From Marinobacter sp. es.048 (GTDB lineage: Bacteria; Pseudomonadota; Gammaproteobacteria; Pseudomonadales; Oleiphilaceae): a DNA stretch of 64,000 bases. The stretch is from positions 1,116,001 through 1,180,000 of the forward strand of contig NZ_FYFA01000001.1 of assembly GCF_900188435.1 (NCBI RefSeq). Direction: 5' to 3'. Position numbers and translations under genes: made by a program. Of this stretch, positions 37,409 through 46,563 are shown piece by piece (within the stretch, counting starts at the first letter, position 1; each line of letters opens with the position of its first letter). The notes below the pieces were generated by a model, which saw nothing but the letters and a program-made list of their open reading frames with translations, did no database searches and was not told the origin of the DNA.

Positions 37409-38659
37409 TCAGTGAATGAAACGTCCGAGCATGAAAACCCCGGCATAGCCAAGGGTGTAGGCCACCAGAAGGTGTGCAAGATACCGCATATAGGCCGCAA
37501 AGGTCAGCCCCGGGATTTTGCTCATCGCAACGATGCCGGCGGCTGAACCTATCACAAGAAGCGATCCGCCCACGCCCACCGCGTAGGTCAGCCCCATCCA
37601 TTCGCCGGGGCTCATATCGATGCCGGCTTTCAGCAGTGCTGCCGTCAGCGGCACGTTATCGATCACGGCCGAGAAGATACCCATCAGGTAATTGGCATAG
37701 AGCGGCGGCAGGATATCGTAAACGGCTACCAGCGAATCCAGCGCGTGAATCTCCTTGAGCATGCCCACCAGCAGCAGGATCCCCAGAAAGAACAGCAGGG
37801 TCTCAAACTCGATGATACGGATGTATTCGAGAATCGGGTCCAGATCGGAGTCGTCGCTCATGAAGCGCGAAACCAGGAACATGATGGACAAGCCGAACAA
37901 AAAGGTCAGAACCGGTGGAATTCCGAACAGGGCATTGCCGGCAATGGTGCTCAGGATTGTTAACAAAAACAGTCCGCTGATGACCGCGTCCACCCGTCGC
38001 ACCGGGGTGTTGTTGGAGCGCAGTGTCACGGTTCCTGTGAGCCCTCGCGAGAGGAAAACTGCAAGGATGAAAACCGTAATCGAGGCCGGGATCGCCAGGG
38101 TCAGCAGGGTCAGTATTTCCACCTTTTCTGCCAGGAAAATCATCAAGGTAGTAACGTCGCCGGTGATCAGGGAAACGCCACCTGAGTTGACCGCAAACAC
38201 CACCAGAGTGATGAACTGAATACGCTTTTTCAGCTCCAGATCCAGCGACAGAATCAGTGAGCATGAGACTAAAGTGGCGGTGATATTGTCTGCTAAAGAG
38301 GAGAAAATGAAACAAAAAAGACCGGTCAGGAATAGTAGCCGTCGCTCGCTTACCTGTTTCGGCATGATCAGGTAAATCACGTTTTCGATCATACCTTTCT
38401 TGTTCAGGTAGGCGACAAAGGTCATGGCTGCGACAAGAAACAGCCATAGTCCCGCGATTTCGGCAATGCTTTCGGAAAGGCCGGCGGAAATGGCAGACGT
38501 TTCATCGGCGTTATCACTGAACAGGAAGAGCAGCATCCAGCTCATGGTGCCAAAGAACAGCGTTACCTTGGCCTTGTTAATGTGGATGATCTCTTCAAAT
38601 ATGACGCCCAACAGCGCCAGAACCGCGAGAATAATCAGAAACGCATCAAGGGCAGACAT
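37409..38659 (-). CDS. nhaD: Na+/H+ antiporter NhaD
   Basis: A 416-residue membrane antiporter of the ion transporter superfamily, common in marine and halophilic bacteria. The family blocks SSLADNITATLVS, NSGGVSLITGDVTTLMI and SAVIDNVPLTAALL are present, including the aspartates expected in transport. The ATG at 38659 (MSALDAF) is preferred over a TTG nine codons upstream. It is probably the first gene of a two-gene unit with the calcium antiporter. Confidence 0.92.
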   Translation of the reverse strand: MSALDAFLIILAVLALLGVIFEEIIHINKAKVTLFFGTMSWMLLFLFSDNADETSAISAGLSESIAEIAGLWLFLVAAMTFVAYLNKKGMIENVIYLIMPKQVSERRLLFLTGLFCFIFSSLADNITATLVSCSLILSLDLELKKRIQFITLVVFAVNSGGVSLITGDVTTLMIFLAEKVEILTLLTLAIPASITVFILAVFLSRGLTGTVTLRSNNTPVRRVDAVISGLFLLTILSTIAGNALFGIPPVLTFLFGLSIMFLVSRFMSDDSDLDPILEYIRIIEFETLLFFLGILLLVGMLKEIHALDSLVAVYDILPPLYANYLMGIFSAVIDNVPLTAALLKAGIDMSPGEWMGLTYAVGVGGSLLVIGSAAGIVAMSKIPGLTFAAYMRYLAHLLVAYTLGYAGVFMLGRFIH

Positions 38660-38983
38660 TGGGGAAATCCCGTCCTGGTTTGTCAAAATGGAGGCCTGAG
38701 CCGGCCAGACAGATCATGCGGGCGGATTTTAGACCTTTGACCCGTAGCAAACCACTGTTCGTAAGTGCACGTACCGGCAACTGAAATCAGCGAAAGCCTG
38801 ATATAGGCGCAACGATTGACAATCGCAATTTATTATCCCGGCGAAAATCGGGATAATTGCGCGCACATTCAGACCGGAAGCAGACGGCGGCGCCGTTTAC
38901 CTCGCGCCCGACCGGCTTTCGACAGGCCTCCTTGCTGATCGTGAGGGGGTGAAAAGGCTCAACACTAGCTAGGGTGAAAACCA
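38660..38983. promoter_or_regulatory. Divergent promoter region between nhaD and mqo, with a palindrome
   Basis: A gene-free stretch of 324 bases. It contains a 9-base inverted repeat ATTATCCCG (38832-38840) and CGGGATAAT (38849-38857) around an 8-base spacer, and a TTGACA at 38816-38821 that may be a -35 element. The repeat could be an operator for mqo. No small gene with a credible start was seen. Confidence 0.45.
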
Positions 38984-40465
38984 ATGGCCGTTAGACAGGC
39001 AGACGTAGTGCTGGTCGGAGGTGGCGTCATGAGCGCCACTCTCGGCGTGATGCTCAGGCAGCTTGATCCGTCCCTGGACATCGTCATGGTGGAGCGACTC
39101 GACCACGTTGCCCATGAGAGCACAGACGGATGGAATAACGCAGGTACCGGGCACGCCGGGTACTGTGAGCTTAACTACACTCCCGAAACCGACGATGGCG
39201 ATGTGACCATCGATCGTGCCCTGCAGATCAACGCCCAGTTTGAGGTGTCCCTGCAGCTCTGGTCCTACCTGGTGGAGCAGGGCATCCTGCCAGAGCCATC
39301 CAGCTTTATTAACTGTACGCCGCACCAGAGTTTTGTCTGGGGCGAGAAAGATGTGGCCTTCCTCAAACGCCGCTACGAGCGCCTGAGCGCCCACCATCTG
39401 TTCCGCGACATGGAATACACCGAGTCCCCGAAGGATCTCGAAGAATGGATGCCCCTGATCGTCAATAACCGGGATCCGATGCAGCGGGTTGCCGCCACCC
39501 GGATCAAGCATGGGTCGGATGTCGATTTCGGTTCCCTGACCCGCAGCATGGTCAAGTGGCTGGAAACCCAGCCGAATTTCGAGCTGATGCTGAGCTCACC
39601 GGTGCATTACATCGACCAGCGGGATAATGGCCGCTGGAAGATCCGGGTCAAGAACCAGAAGACGGGCGAGCTGACCAAGCTGGAGACCGGCTTCGTGTTT
39701 CTCGGCGCCGGTGGTGGCGCTCTGCCGTTGCTGCAGAAGTCCGGGATTGAGGAAGCCCGCGGCTACGGTGGTTTCCCGGTCAGCGGTCAGTGGCTGGTGT
39801 GTGGCAAGCCGGACATCGTTCAGCAGCACGATTCCAAGGTCTACGGGAAGGCGCCGATCGGCGCGCCGCCAATGTCGGTACCACACCTGGATACCCGGAT
39901 CATCAATGGCGAGCCGGCACTGCTGTTTGGTCCCTTTGCCGGTTTCACCACCCGCTTCCTCAAGCAGGGCTCTATCTTTGATCTGATTGGTTCGGTGAAG
40001 CCCACCAACCTGAAGCCAATGCTCTCGGTGAGCAAGAGCAACATGGACCTGACCCGTTATCTGATCGGAGAAGTGTTCCAGTCGCACAGTGACCGGGTGG
40101 CATCTTTGCGCAACTTCTTCCCGGACGCCATGGAAGAGGACTGGCAGCTGCGTATGGCCGGCCAGCGTGTGCAGATCATCAAGCAGATCGATGGCGGCGG
40201 TGGCAAGCTCGAGTTCGGCACTGAAATTGTGGCCGCCAAGGATGGAACACTGGCCGCGCTGCTCGGTGCTTCCCCGGGAGCATCCACTGCAGCCAATGCC
40301 ATGATCAACGTCATCGAGCGTTGTTTCCCGGAGAAGATCAAGACTCCGGAGTGGCAGGAGCGCATGAAAGAGCTGATACCGTCCTATGGCCAATCGCTCG
40401 TTGAAGACGAAGCGCTTCTGACCAAAGTGCGTGAAAGGACCTTGTCGACCCTGAAATTGGGCTGA
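38984..40465 (+). CDS. mqo: Malate:quinone oxidoreductase
   Basis: A 493-residue FAD enzyme that oxidises malate to oxaloacetate and reduces the quinone pool, replacing or adding to NAD malate dehydrogenase in the TCA cycle. The N-terminal FAD motif is DVVLVGGGVMSATLG, followed by HESTDGWNNAGTGHAGYCEL, diagnostic for Mqo. The start follows AGGGTG. A terminator follows at 40495-40539. Confidence 0.96.
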   Translation: MAVRQADVVLVGGGVMSATLGVMLRQLDPSLDIVMVERLDHVAHESTDGWNNAGTGHAGYCELNYTPETDDGDVTIDRALQINAQFEVSLQLWSYLVEQGILPEPSSFINCTPHQSFVWGEKDVAFLKRRYERLSAHHLFRDMEYTESPKDLEEWMPLIVNNRDPMQRVAATRIKHGSDVDFGSLTRSMVKWLETQPNFELMLSSPVHYIDQRDNGRWKIRVKNQKTGELTKLETGFVFLGAGGGALPLLQKSGIEEARGYGGFPVSGQWLVCGKPDIVQQHDSKVYGKAPIGAPPMSVPHLDTRIINGEPALLFGPFAGFTTRFLKQGSIFDLIGSVKPTNLKPMLSVSKSNMDLTRYLIGEVFQSHSDRVASLRNFFPDAMEEDWQLRMAGQRVQIIKQIDGGGGKLEFGTEIVAAKDGTLAALLGASPGASTAANAMINVIERCFPEKIKTPEWQERMKELIPSYGQSLVEDEALLTKVRERTLSTLKLG

Positions 40466-40494
40466 TATTCCTAATCGATCTAAGAAAGTCTAAG

Positions 40495-40539
40495 GCACTG
40501 CGATTGCTGGATTCACTCCCGGCTGTCGCAGTGCTTTTT
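40495..40539 (+). terminator. Terminator after mqo
   Basis: GCACTGCGA (40495-40503) pairs with TCGCAGTGC (40526-40534) and is followed by five T residues. The loop is 22 bases. Confidence 0.8.
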
Positions 40540-40621
40540 GCGTTTCGAACGGGTGCGAAATTTGCGATTTCACTGCTAATGCGTAGGGTTATAAGTCAAC
40601 CCTTATGAAAGGAGAGAGCCT

Positions 40622-41854
40622 GTGAGTGAGCAAAAGTACAATCCTGAGAAAGGGTATATCGCGTTACTGGGCTGGAGCCTGAATGCGGTTGAAGCGGCCG
40701 ACAAGTTCGATCGTAGGTATGTTGTAGTGGCACCGGATTGGGCGGAAGCCTACTGCGAAGAACACGACATTCCCTATGTGCCGTGGAATTTTGAGCGCCT
40801 GAACGACCGCTCGGTAGAGATTGCACAGACCCTCAAGGATATGGGCGTTGACGTAGCCATCCCGTTGTTTGAGGAAACTGTGGAGTGGGCGGGAGCCATC
40901 AACTCGGTGTTGATGAATAAGCCGCGTCTGTTTGGCCAGGCCATGCTCTTGCGCGACAAGGCTCTGATGAAGCGTCGCGCCCAGCTTGGTGGTATCCGCG
41001 TGGGCATTTTTGAGGAAGCCCACGACAAGGGCGACGTCATCCGGTTCCTGAAACGGGTGAACCAGACCCTGCTAAAACTGGATGGTGACCCCAATGACCC
41101 GATTCACCTCAAGGCATTCGACAAGGCCGGGTGCCTGGGTCACCGTGTTATCCGTACGCCCGACGAAGTCGATACTATCCCGGAAGAAGAGTTCCCGGTC
41201 CTGATGGAATCGCACCTTGATGGCTGGGAGTTTGCGGTCGAGGCCTGGATCCATAATGGCAAGATCGCCTTCCTGAATATCTCCGAGTATGTGACTCTGG
41301 GCTATTCGGTATTTGTGCCCGCGACACCGGATCTTGAGAAGTATCGTGACCAGATTCGCGGCGAAATCGAGAAGCTGATCAAGACCTTCGATATCGAATT
41401 CGGGTTTATTCACCCGGAGTACTTCGTGACCAGCGACCGGACCATGTACTTTGGCGAGGTGGCCTATCGTCCGCCTGGCTTCAAGGTGTTCGAGCTGCTT
41501 GAGCGTGCATACGGCTTCAACGCCTATCAGGGCATGATCCTCACTTTCGACCCGAAAACCACCGACGAAGAAGTGAAGGCCTTCTTCCCGAAGGAAGTGG
41601 TGGATGCGAAGGGTTATGCCGGTTGCTTCGGCGTCTATCCGCGCCGCCGGGTTGTCAGCAAGCTGGAAATCCCGGAAGAGACCGAAAACCACGAGTATTT
41701 CGAGTCTCACGAGCTGACTGCGCCGCTGGAAGAAACGGTTACCAAACGGACCGCTTTCGGTACCCATTGGGGCCTGGTGTATTTCTTCGGTGAAGACCCT
41801 TACGTCATGCGGGACCTCCTGAAACATCAGGAAGACCTCGATTTCTATGTATAA
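40622..41854 (+). CDS. ATP-grasp family ligase of unknown substrate
   Basis: A 410-residue protein starting at GTG 40622 behind AAAGGAGAGA. The N-terminus looks like a pre-ATP-grasp Rossmann domain (IALLGWSLNAVEAADKFDRR), as in carboxylate-amine ligases. The central region with LLRDKALMKRRAQLGG, the LDGWEFAVEAWIHNG strand and the Mg-site-like FGEVAYRPPGF fits an ATP-grasp fold. Such enzymes join a carboxylate to an amine or thiol using ATP. It is the first gene of a co-directional run with a 674-residue putative cysteine peptidase, an acetolactate-synthase-like enzyme and a lipoprotein. A 6-base stem (40585-40590 with 40598-40603) lies just before the ribosome site. Substrates cannot be named. 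Confidence 0.78.
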   Translation: MSEQKYNPEKGYIALLGWSLNAVEAADKFDRRYVVVAPDWAEAYCEEHDIPYVPWNFERLNDRSVEIAQTLKDMGVDVAIPLFEETVEWAGAINSVLMNKPRLFGQAMLLRDKALMKRRAQLGGIRVGIFEEAHDKGDVIRFLKRVNQTLLKLDGDPNDPIHLKAFDKAGCLGHRVIRTPDEVDTIPEEEFPVLMESHLDGWEFAVEAWIHNGKIAFLNISEYVTLGYSVFVPATPDLEKYRDQIRGEIEKLIKTFDIEFGFIHPEYFVTSDRTMYFGEVAYRPPGFKVFELLERAYGFNAYQGMILTFDPKTTDEEVKAFFPKEVVDAKGYAGCFGVYPRRRVVSKLEIPEETENHEYFESHELTAPLEETVTKRTAFGTHWGLVYFFGEDPYVMRDLLKHQEDLDFYV

Positions 41855-41909
41855 TCAGGAGAAGCATTAACAACAAACGGGTTTGGTGCCAGGCCCTGAG
41901 GATTATCGT

Positions 41910-43934
41910 TTGAACGATCACCAACCGGGCAGCGCAACGCCAGCTGTGAATTTCGACAAGCTGGTACAACGGCTGGATGACGCTATCCAGGCCATGGAAG
42001 AGAGCCGGTCCTTTGCCAGGGCCGGCAAGCTTCCACGCGTGCTGGATATTTCCCGCAGGGTCCTGTTGCAGCCTGGTGGCTGCCAGGTCATCGAGGAGCG
42101 CGCCGAGCGCCTCGAACTGGCCGGCGTTTTCGCCGGTACGGACTGGGCTGAACCCGGTATTCTTCTCCCCACGCTGACAACCTATTCGCTGCAGAGCCAG
42201 AACTCCGATACCGTGGTCATTGAGGCTTTCAGCGAACTGCGCTTGCTTGCCGTGGCCCGAGGCCACTATCTGCATCCCTCTGTATCGGCCGAACAGGCGC
42301 ACCATTACCTGACCCAGGTTCTGGCCATCAATTTGGGCCTGTTGTTCGGTATGACCGGCGAGGCCGAACGGGAGCAGGGCAAGCTAGCGCTGATTAGCCA
42401 GGCTGTCGTCCAGTACGTGGCTCATCACATCGGCTACGAGCATGTGATTGACAGTCTGATCGAGGAAATCTGGCGGATCCTTGAGCAGCGGCCGATCCAG
42501 GTATCGGACGTGCGCAAGATGATCACTCAGATCGCTCTGTGCAGGGCCGATCCACAAGCCGATCTTGGCAGCGCAGGTCGCGGCGCCGATCGGCTGATCT
42601 CAAGCCTTTATGGCCCCACCCGGGCCTGCAGTGAAGACCCTGGAACCGTGGTGTACCAGCAACGACTGGAAACCATGGATGCTCAGGCCCTGCAGAACGA
42701 GGCCACCGGTTTTGCACGCTCCATGCACGACACCGGATTGGTGTCGCCCTACCACGCCTCGTTCATCCGGTTCATTCTGACAGACCAGGACACCCTGCTC
42801 AGCGAGGCGCTGGGTCTGTCCAGTACCGGCCGGGATTGCCTGTTGTGTTACCGGGAGTTGGTGCGCACGTTGATCGAGGAAGGCATCTATCCGGAAACGG
42901 CCCAGGGCATTTATGGCCTGGCGCTGCTGCTGGAGCGGGGCATTCTCTATCAGCCGCCCGTCGCTCCGGCTCTCTGGCGCCAGGCACGCCTGTCCCTCAG
43001 CCCCCACGCCCGTGAACGTCTTGAGCTGGCCTATGGCTATCAGCCTCAACCTGGTGCCTGGCTGATTCAGGGCGTGCTGAACATGCTGGGTCAGCCACTG
43101 GGTGTGGGGCAGGGCAATAATCCTACCTGCCAGTCGGCCCGTGCCCTGTCCATGTGGGCCTATAACGACCCGGACTATCTGTTGCAGATGGTGGCCTGGG
43201 CCGCCCGGGACAACGAAATCGTGATGCACTTCGAGGGGCAGCCAGTGTCCTCTGCCCAGGTTATCGGCGGTGTCGCCTCCGAGGTGACCCTCGATCTGGA
43301 CCCGGTTTCCCTGGTGGTGGTGCCACACCTTGATCGGATATACGTGGAGATGGGCCGGCTGTGCGTAGGGCGCGAGGGGGATCCGCACAAATGGGTGAAT
43401 CCGGAATTCCACGGCTGGTCTGCCGGCCGCGGATTTGCCATCAACGTGGATGTGGCCACAGGCAAACTGCACGATCTGGAAGGCTTTATCCGTCATTTCT
43501 ACGCCAGCTACCACCCCTACTACAACGGCAATCAGCCGCTGATACATCCACAGCCTGCGGGTATTGCTGTTACCGACAGTGCCGCCAGGTTTATCGGCTG
43601 GCACGCCATCACCATTCTCCGGGCTGCGCTCGACCCGGATGGTGAGATGCGGATTTATTTCTTCAATCCCAATAACGACAGCGGCCAGAACTGGGGCGAC
43701 GGGGTCAAAGTCAGTACCTCAGGCTACGGAGAGCGTTTTGGCGAGTCTTCGCTGCCTTTCGAGCAGTTCACATCGCGGCTGTACATCTTCCACTATGATC
43801 CTCTGGAGCGGGGAGAACCTGCGAAAGTGAACGAGGACGCTCTTCGGCGCGTAACAGAGGGAGTGCATCGCAGTTGGGGTCTGGATCGGGTGGCGGCGGA
43901 TGCTTTGCAGGCGGAGCCGCCCAGAACCGATTGA
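41910..43934 (+). CDS. Large protein of unknown function with a papain-like Cys/His/Asn pattern
   Basis: A 674-residue protein. The TTG at 41910 is preferred because TGAGGA lies seven bases upstream; a TTG at 41883 is also in frame. The first 330 or so residues look all-helical and match nothing I recognise. The C-terminal part has a series like the papain/C39 peptidase fold: Gln401 and Cys407 in GQGNNPTCQSARA, His565 in GWHAITILRA and Asn586 in FFNPNNDSGQNWGDG. The spacing and order (Gln, Cys, His, Asn, then a WGxG turn) fit an active thiol peptidase or transglutaminase-like enzyme. No signal peptide was seen. It lies 55 bases after an ATP-grasp ligase gene, which suggests a make-and-cut or amide-transfer pair. 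Function is unknown. Confidence 0.72.
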   Translation: MNDHQPGSATPAVNFDKLVQRLDDAIQAMEESRSFARAGKLPRVLDISRRVLLQPGGCQVIEERAERLELAGVFAGTDWAEPGILLPTLTTYSLQSQNSDTVVIEAFSELRLLAVARGHYLHPSVSAEQAHHYLTQVLAINLGLLFGMTGEAEREQGKLALISQAVVQYVAHHIGYEHVIDSLIEEIWRILEQRPIQVSDVRKMITQIALCRADPQADLGSAGRGADRLISSLYGPTRACSEDPGTVVYQQRLETMDAQALQNEATGFARSMHDTGLVSPYHASFIRFILTDQDTLLSEALGLSSTGRDCLLCYRELVRTLIEEGIYPETAQGIYGLALLLERGILYQPPVAPALWRQARLSLSPHARERLELAYGYQPQPGAWLIQGVLNMLGQPLGVGQGNNPTCQSARALSMWAYNDPDYLLQMVAWAARDNEIVMHFEGQPVSSAQVIGGVASEVTLDLDPVSLVVVPHLDRIYVEMGRLCVGREGDPHKWVNPEFHGWSAGRGFAINVDVATGKLHDLEGFIRHFYASYHPYYNGNQPLIHPQPAGIAVTDSAARFIGWHAITILRAALDPDGEMRIYFFNPNNDSGQNWGDGVKVSTSGYGERFGESSLPFEQFTSRLYIFHYDPLERGEPAKVNEDALRRVTEGVHRSWGLDRVAADALQAEPPRTD

Positions 43935-43982
43935 TCCCGGGATCTGCCGAGCACCCGGAATCCACAGATCAAGAGGAAGGCT

Positions 43983-45653
43983 ATGGCCAACGAACAGACC
44001 CCGGCCCGTAACGGGGCCGAGTTGTTTATCCGGGCGCTGGAAAACGAAGGCGTTGAATACATTTTCGCGGTGCCCGGCGAGGAGAACCTTGCCTTCCTTG
44101 AGGTCCTGAGGACCTCCAGCATTCAGCTGGTCCTAAACCGCCATGAGCAGGCCGCCGGTTTCATGGCCGCCACTTATGGCCGCTTGACGGGCCGGGTGGG
44201 TGTCTGTCTTTCCACGCTCGGGCCCGGCGCCACCAACTTCATGACCGCAGCCGCCTATGCCCAACTGGGCGGTATGCCGATGATGATGATCTCAGGCCAG
44301 AAGCCCATCAAATCCTCCAAGCAGGGGTTGTTCCAGATTCTGGATGTGGTGGACCTGATGCGCCCGCTCACCAAGTACACCCGGCAAATCACCAATGCCA
44401 ATACCATCCCTGCCAAGGTTCGGGAAGCTTTCCGTCTGGCTTCGGAGGAACGACCGGGTGCGGTGCACCTGGAGTTGCCGGAAGACATTGCCGACGAGGA
44501 ACCCGAATCCGACACCCATATCTTCAAGGCCAGTGATGCCCGCCGGCCCTCGGCCAGCCCAAAAAGCCTGGAGATGGCCTGCGAGATGCTCCGAGAAGCC
44601 CGGCATCCGCTGATCATGATCGGTGCCGGCGCGAACCGGAAGCGAGTGTCCCAGGCACTGCTGCACCTGGTAAATGTAACCGGCATCCCGTTCTTTACCA
44701 CCCAGATGGGCAAGGGCGTGGTGGATGAGCGGCACCCCCGTTATCTGGGCAACGCCGCCCTGTCGGCCGGGGACTTCGTGCACTGCGCAATAGATCGGGC
44801 CGACCTGGTGATCAACGTTGGTCATGATGTGGTGGAAAAACCTCCGTTCTTCATGACCCCCGGCGGCAAGAAGGTCATACACGTGAACTTCAGTGCGGCC
44901 GACGTGGACCCTGTGTACTTTCCCCAGCACGAGGTTGTGGGGGATATCGCTAACAGCGTGGAATACATGGCCGAGCATTGTGGCCAGTGTGCCAACCACG
45001 ATTTCACCCGCCTGATGGAAGTGAAAGAAGCCGTGGATGCCCACCTGCAGGAGCGAGCAGAGGATGACCGCTTCCCGGTGATTCCCCAGCGTATTATTCA
45101 TGACGTGCGTCAGGTAATGCCGGAGGACGGGATCATCACGCTGGATAACGGCATGTACAAACTCTGGTTTGCCCGTAATTATCCGGCCTACGACAACAAC
45201 ACCGTGCTGCTCGACAACGCCCTGGCTTCCATGGGCGCCGGCCTGCCGAGCGGCATGATGGCCTCCATGCTTTATCCGGCCCTGAAAGTGATGGCAATCT
45301 GTGGTGACGGCGGATTCATGATGAACAGCCAGGAACTTGAGACCGCGGTGCGCCTGAACCTGAACCTGGTTGTGCTGATCATCAACGACAGCGCCTACGG
45401 CATGATCAAATGGAAGCAGGGGCAGGAGGGGTATACCGATTTCGGGCTGGACTATCGAAATCCGGATTTTGTCACCTACGCTGAATCCTATGGTGCCAAG
45501 GGGCATCGAGTGTCCCGCACGGAAGACCTGCGACCAACCCTGGAAAACGCCCTGGCGGAGGGCGGTGTCCATCTGGTGGAAGTGCCGGTGGATTACAGTG
45601 AAAACCGTCGGGTGTTTGACGAGGAACTGGCGGAACTGACCTGCAGGCTGTGA
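43983..45653 (+). CDS. Acetolactate synthase-like ThDP enzyme (large-subunit type)
   Basis: A 556-residue thiamine-diphosphate enzyme with all three domains: the pyrimidine-binding domain with the catalytic Glu in LNRHEQAAGFMAATYGR, a central domain (IGAGANRKR), and the pyrophosphate domain with the metal motif GDGGFMMNSQELETAVRLN. No regulatory subunit gene follows, and the sequence resembles catabolic rather than biosynthetic enzymes. It could make acetolactate or join another aldehyde and keto acid. The start follows AGAGGAAGG, 48 bases after the papain-like gene, so it is probably in the same transcript. The natural substrate in this setting is open. Confidence 0.85.
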   Translation: MANEQTPARNGAELFIRALENEGVEYIFAVPGEENLAFLEVLRTSSIQLVLNRHEQAAGFMAATYGRLTGRVGVCLSTLGPGATNFMTAAAYAQLGGMPMMMISGQKPIKSSKQGLFQILDVVDLMRPLTKYTRQITNANTIPAKVREAFRLASEERPGAVHLELPEDIADEEPESDTHIFKASDARRPSASPKSLEMACEMLREARHPLIMIGAGANRKRVSQALLHLVNVTGIPFFTTQMGKGVVDERHPRYLGNAALSAGDFVHCAIDRADLVINVGHDVVEKPPFFMTPGGKKVIHVNFSAADVDPVYFPQHEVVGDIANSVEYMAEHCGQCANHDFTRLMEVKEAVDAHLQERAEDDRFPVIPQRIIHDVRQVMPEDGIITLDNGMYKLWFARNYPAYDNNTVLLDNALASMGAGLPSGMMASMLYPALKVMAICGDGGFMMNSQELETAVRLNLNLVVLIINDSAYGMIKWKQGQEGYTDFGLDYRNPDFVTYAESYGAKGHRVSRTEDLRPTLENALAEGGVHLVEVPVDYSENRRVFDEELAELTCRL

Positions 45654-45699
45654 GGGGTGTATCATGCTCTGCGGATGTTGAACCCGAGGTAACACAGCA

Positions 45700-46563
45700 A
45701 TGATCCGTTTCCTTACACGTGGCCTGATGGCCGCCCTTGCACTGACCATGCTCGCCGGTTGCAGCAACCCCGAGACGCCCCAGGAAGTGGCGGCAGCTTT
45801 CTGGCAGGCCATGGCCGAGAACGATGCCGACGACGTGATGGAGTACTCCACCCTGGCGGACACCGGCGCGTTCGACGGTTACAAGCGTAGCTGGACCGAT
45901 GCTGTGCCCTCGTTTGGCCGGGTGATCATCGAGGATCGTGAGGCCACCATTGTCACTCGCCTGCCAGCCGAAGCGGGCACCGAAGGTGAGCGACTGGAGC
46001 TGGTCACCTACCTCGTGCGTTTTCAGGGCCAATGGCTGGTGGATTACGACCGCACCGGCGAGGCCATCCTCAATCCGTCCCCGTTCAGCAGCATCATGGG
46101 CGAGCTCAGCCGGCTCGGTGAAGAGCTCAGCGCCCGTTTCTCATCATCTTCGGATGATTTTGAGCAGCAAATGGAACAGCTGGCGCGGGATCTGGAAGCC
46201 TACTCCGAAGAAATGGGCCGGCAGGCAGAGGGCGCCATGGATGAGTTCGGCAAGAAATTGCAGGAGGCCATGCGAGAGCTTGAGCGGTCATTGGAAGGGG
46301 CTCTGGAAGACAACGAGCCTACACCGCCGGAAGATAGAGCGATTCTGGAGCAAGCTGCCATGGATCTTGATTATCAGGCCGATGAGCTGGATGAACCTTC
46401 CATGGAATCTCTTGCCAACGCCAGCCGCACGGTGGCGGAAACCGGCGAACGCTTCACCCGTCTGAGTGAGGAAACGCTGAACCGTTACCGGGACGAGTGG
46501 CAAACAAAGCTGGCTGAGATACGCGCCGCCGCGGACGAATTCATTGAGCAGCTCAGGCCTTAA
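45700..46563 (+). CDS. Putative lipoprotein with a long coiled-coil-like tail
   Basis: A 287-residue protein with a lipoprotein signal peptide (LALTMLAGC; lipidated Cys at about residue 21). The next 100 residues resemble a DUF4878/NTF2-like fold (EVAAAFWQAMAENDADDVMEY). The remainder is strongly charged and heptad-rich with many Glu, Gln and Arg, suggesting a coiled coil. It lies 46 bases after the ThDP enzyme gene on the same strand and may be the last gene of that run. It is convergent with cheV, overlapping by four bases. Confidence 0.75.
   Translation: MIRFLTRGLMAALALTMLAGCSNPETPQEVAAAFWQAMAENDADDVMEYSTLADTGAFDGYKRSWTDAVPSFGRVIIEDREATIVTRLPAEAGTEGERLELVTYLVRFQGQWLVDYDRTGEAILNPSPFSSIMGELSRLGEELSARFSSSSDDFEQQMEQLARDLEAYSEEMGRQAEGAMDEFGKKLQEAMRELERSLEGALEDNEPTPPEDRAILEQAAMDLDYQADELDEPSMESLANASRTVAETGERFTRLSEETLNRYRDEWQTKLAEIRAAADEFIEQLRP

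Noticed and set aside
44292..45863. A 523-codon minus-strand frame opposite the ThDP enzyme
   Set aside because: It has no family resemblance and crosses the gap between two real genes, so it is a shadow of the + strand coding pattern.
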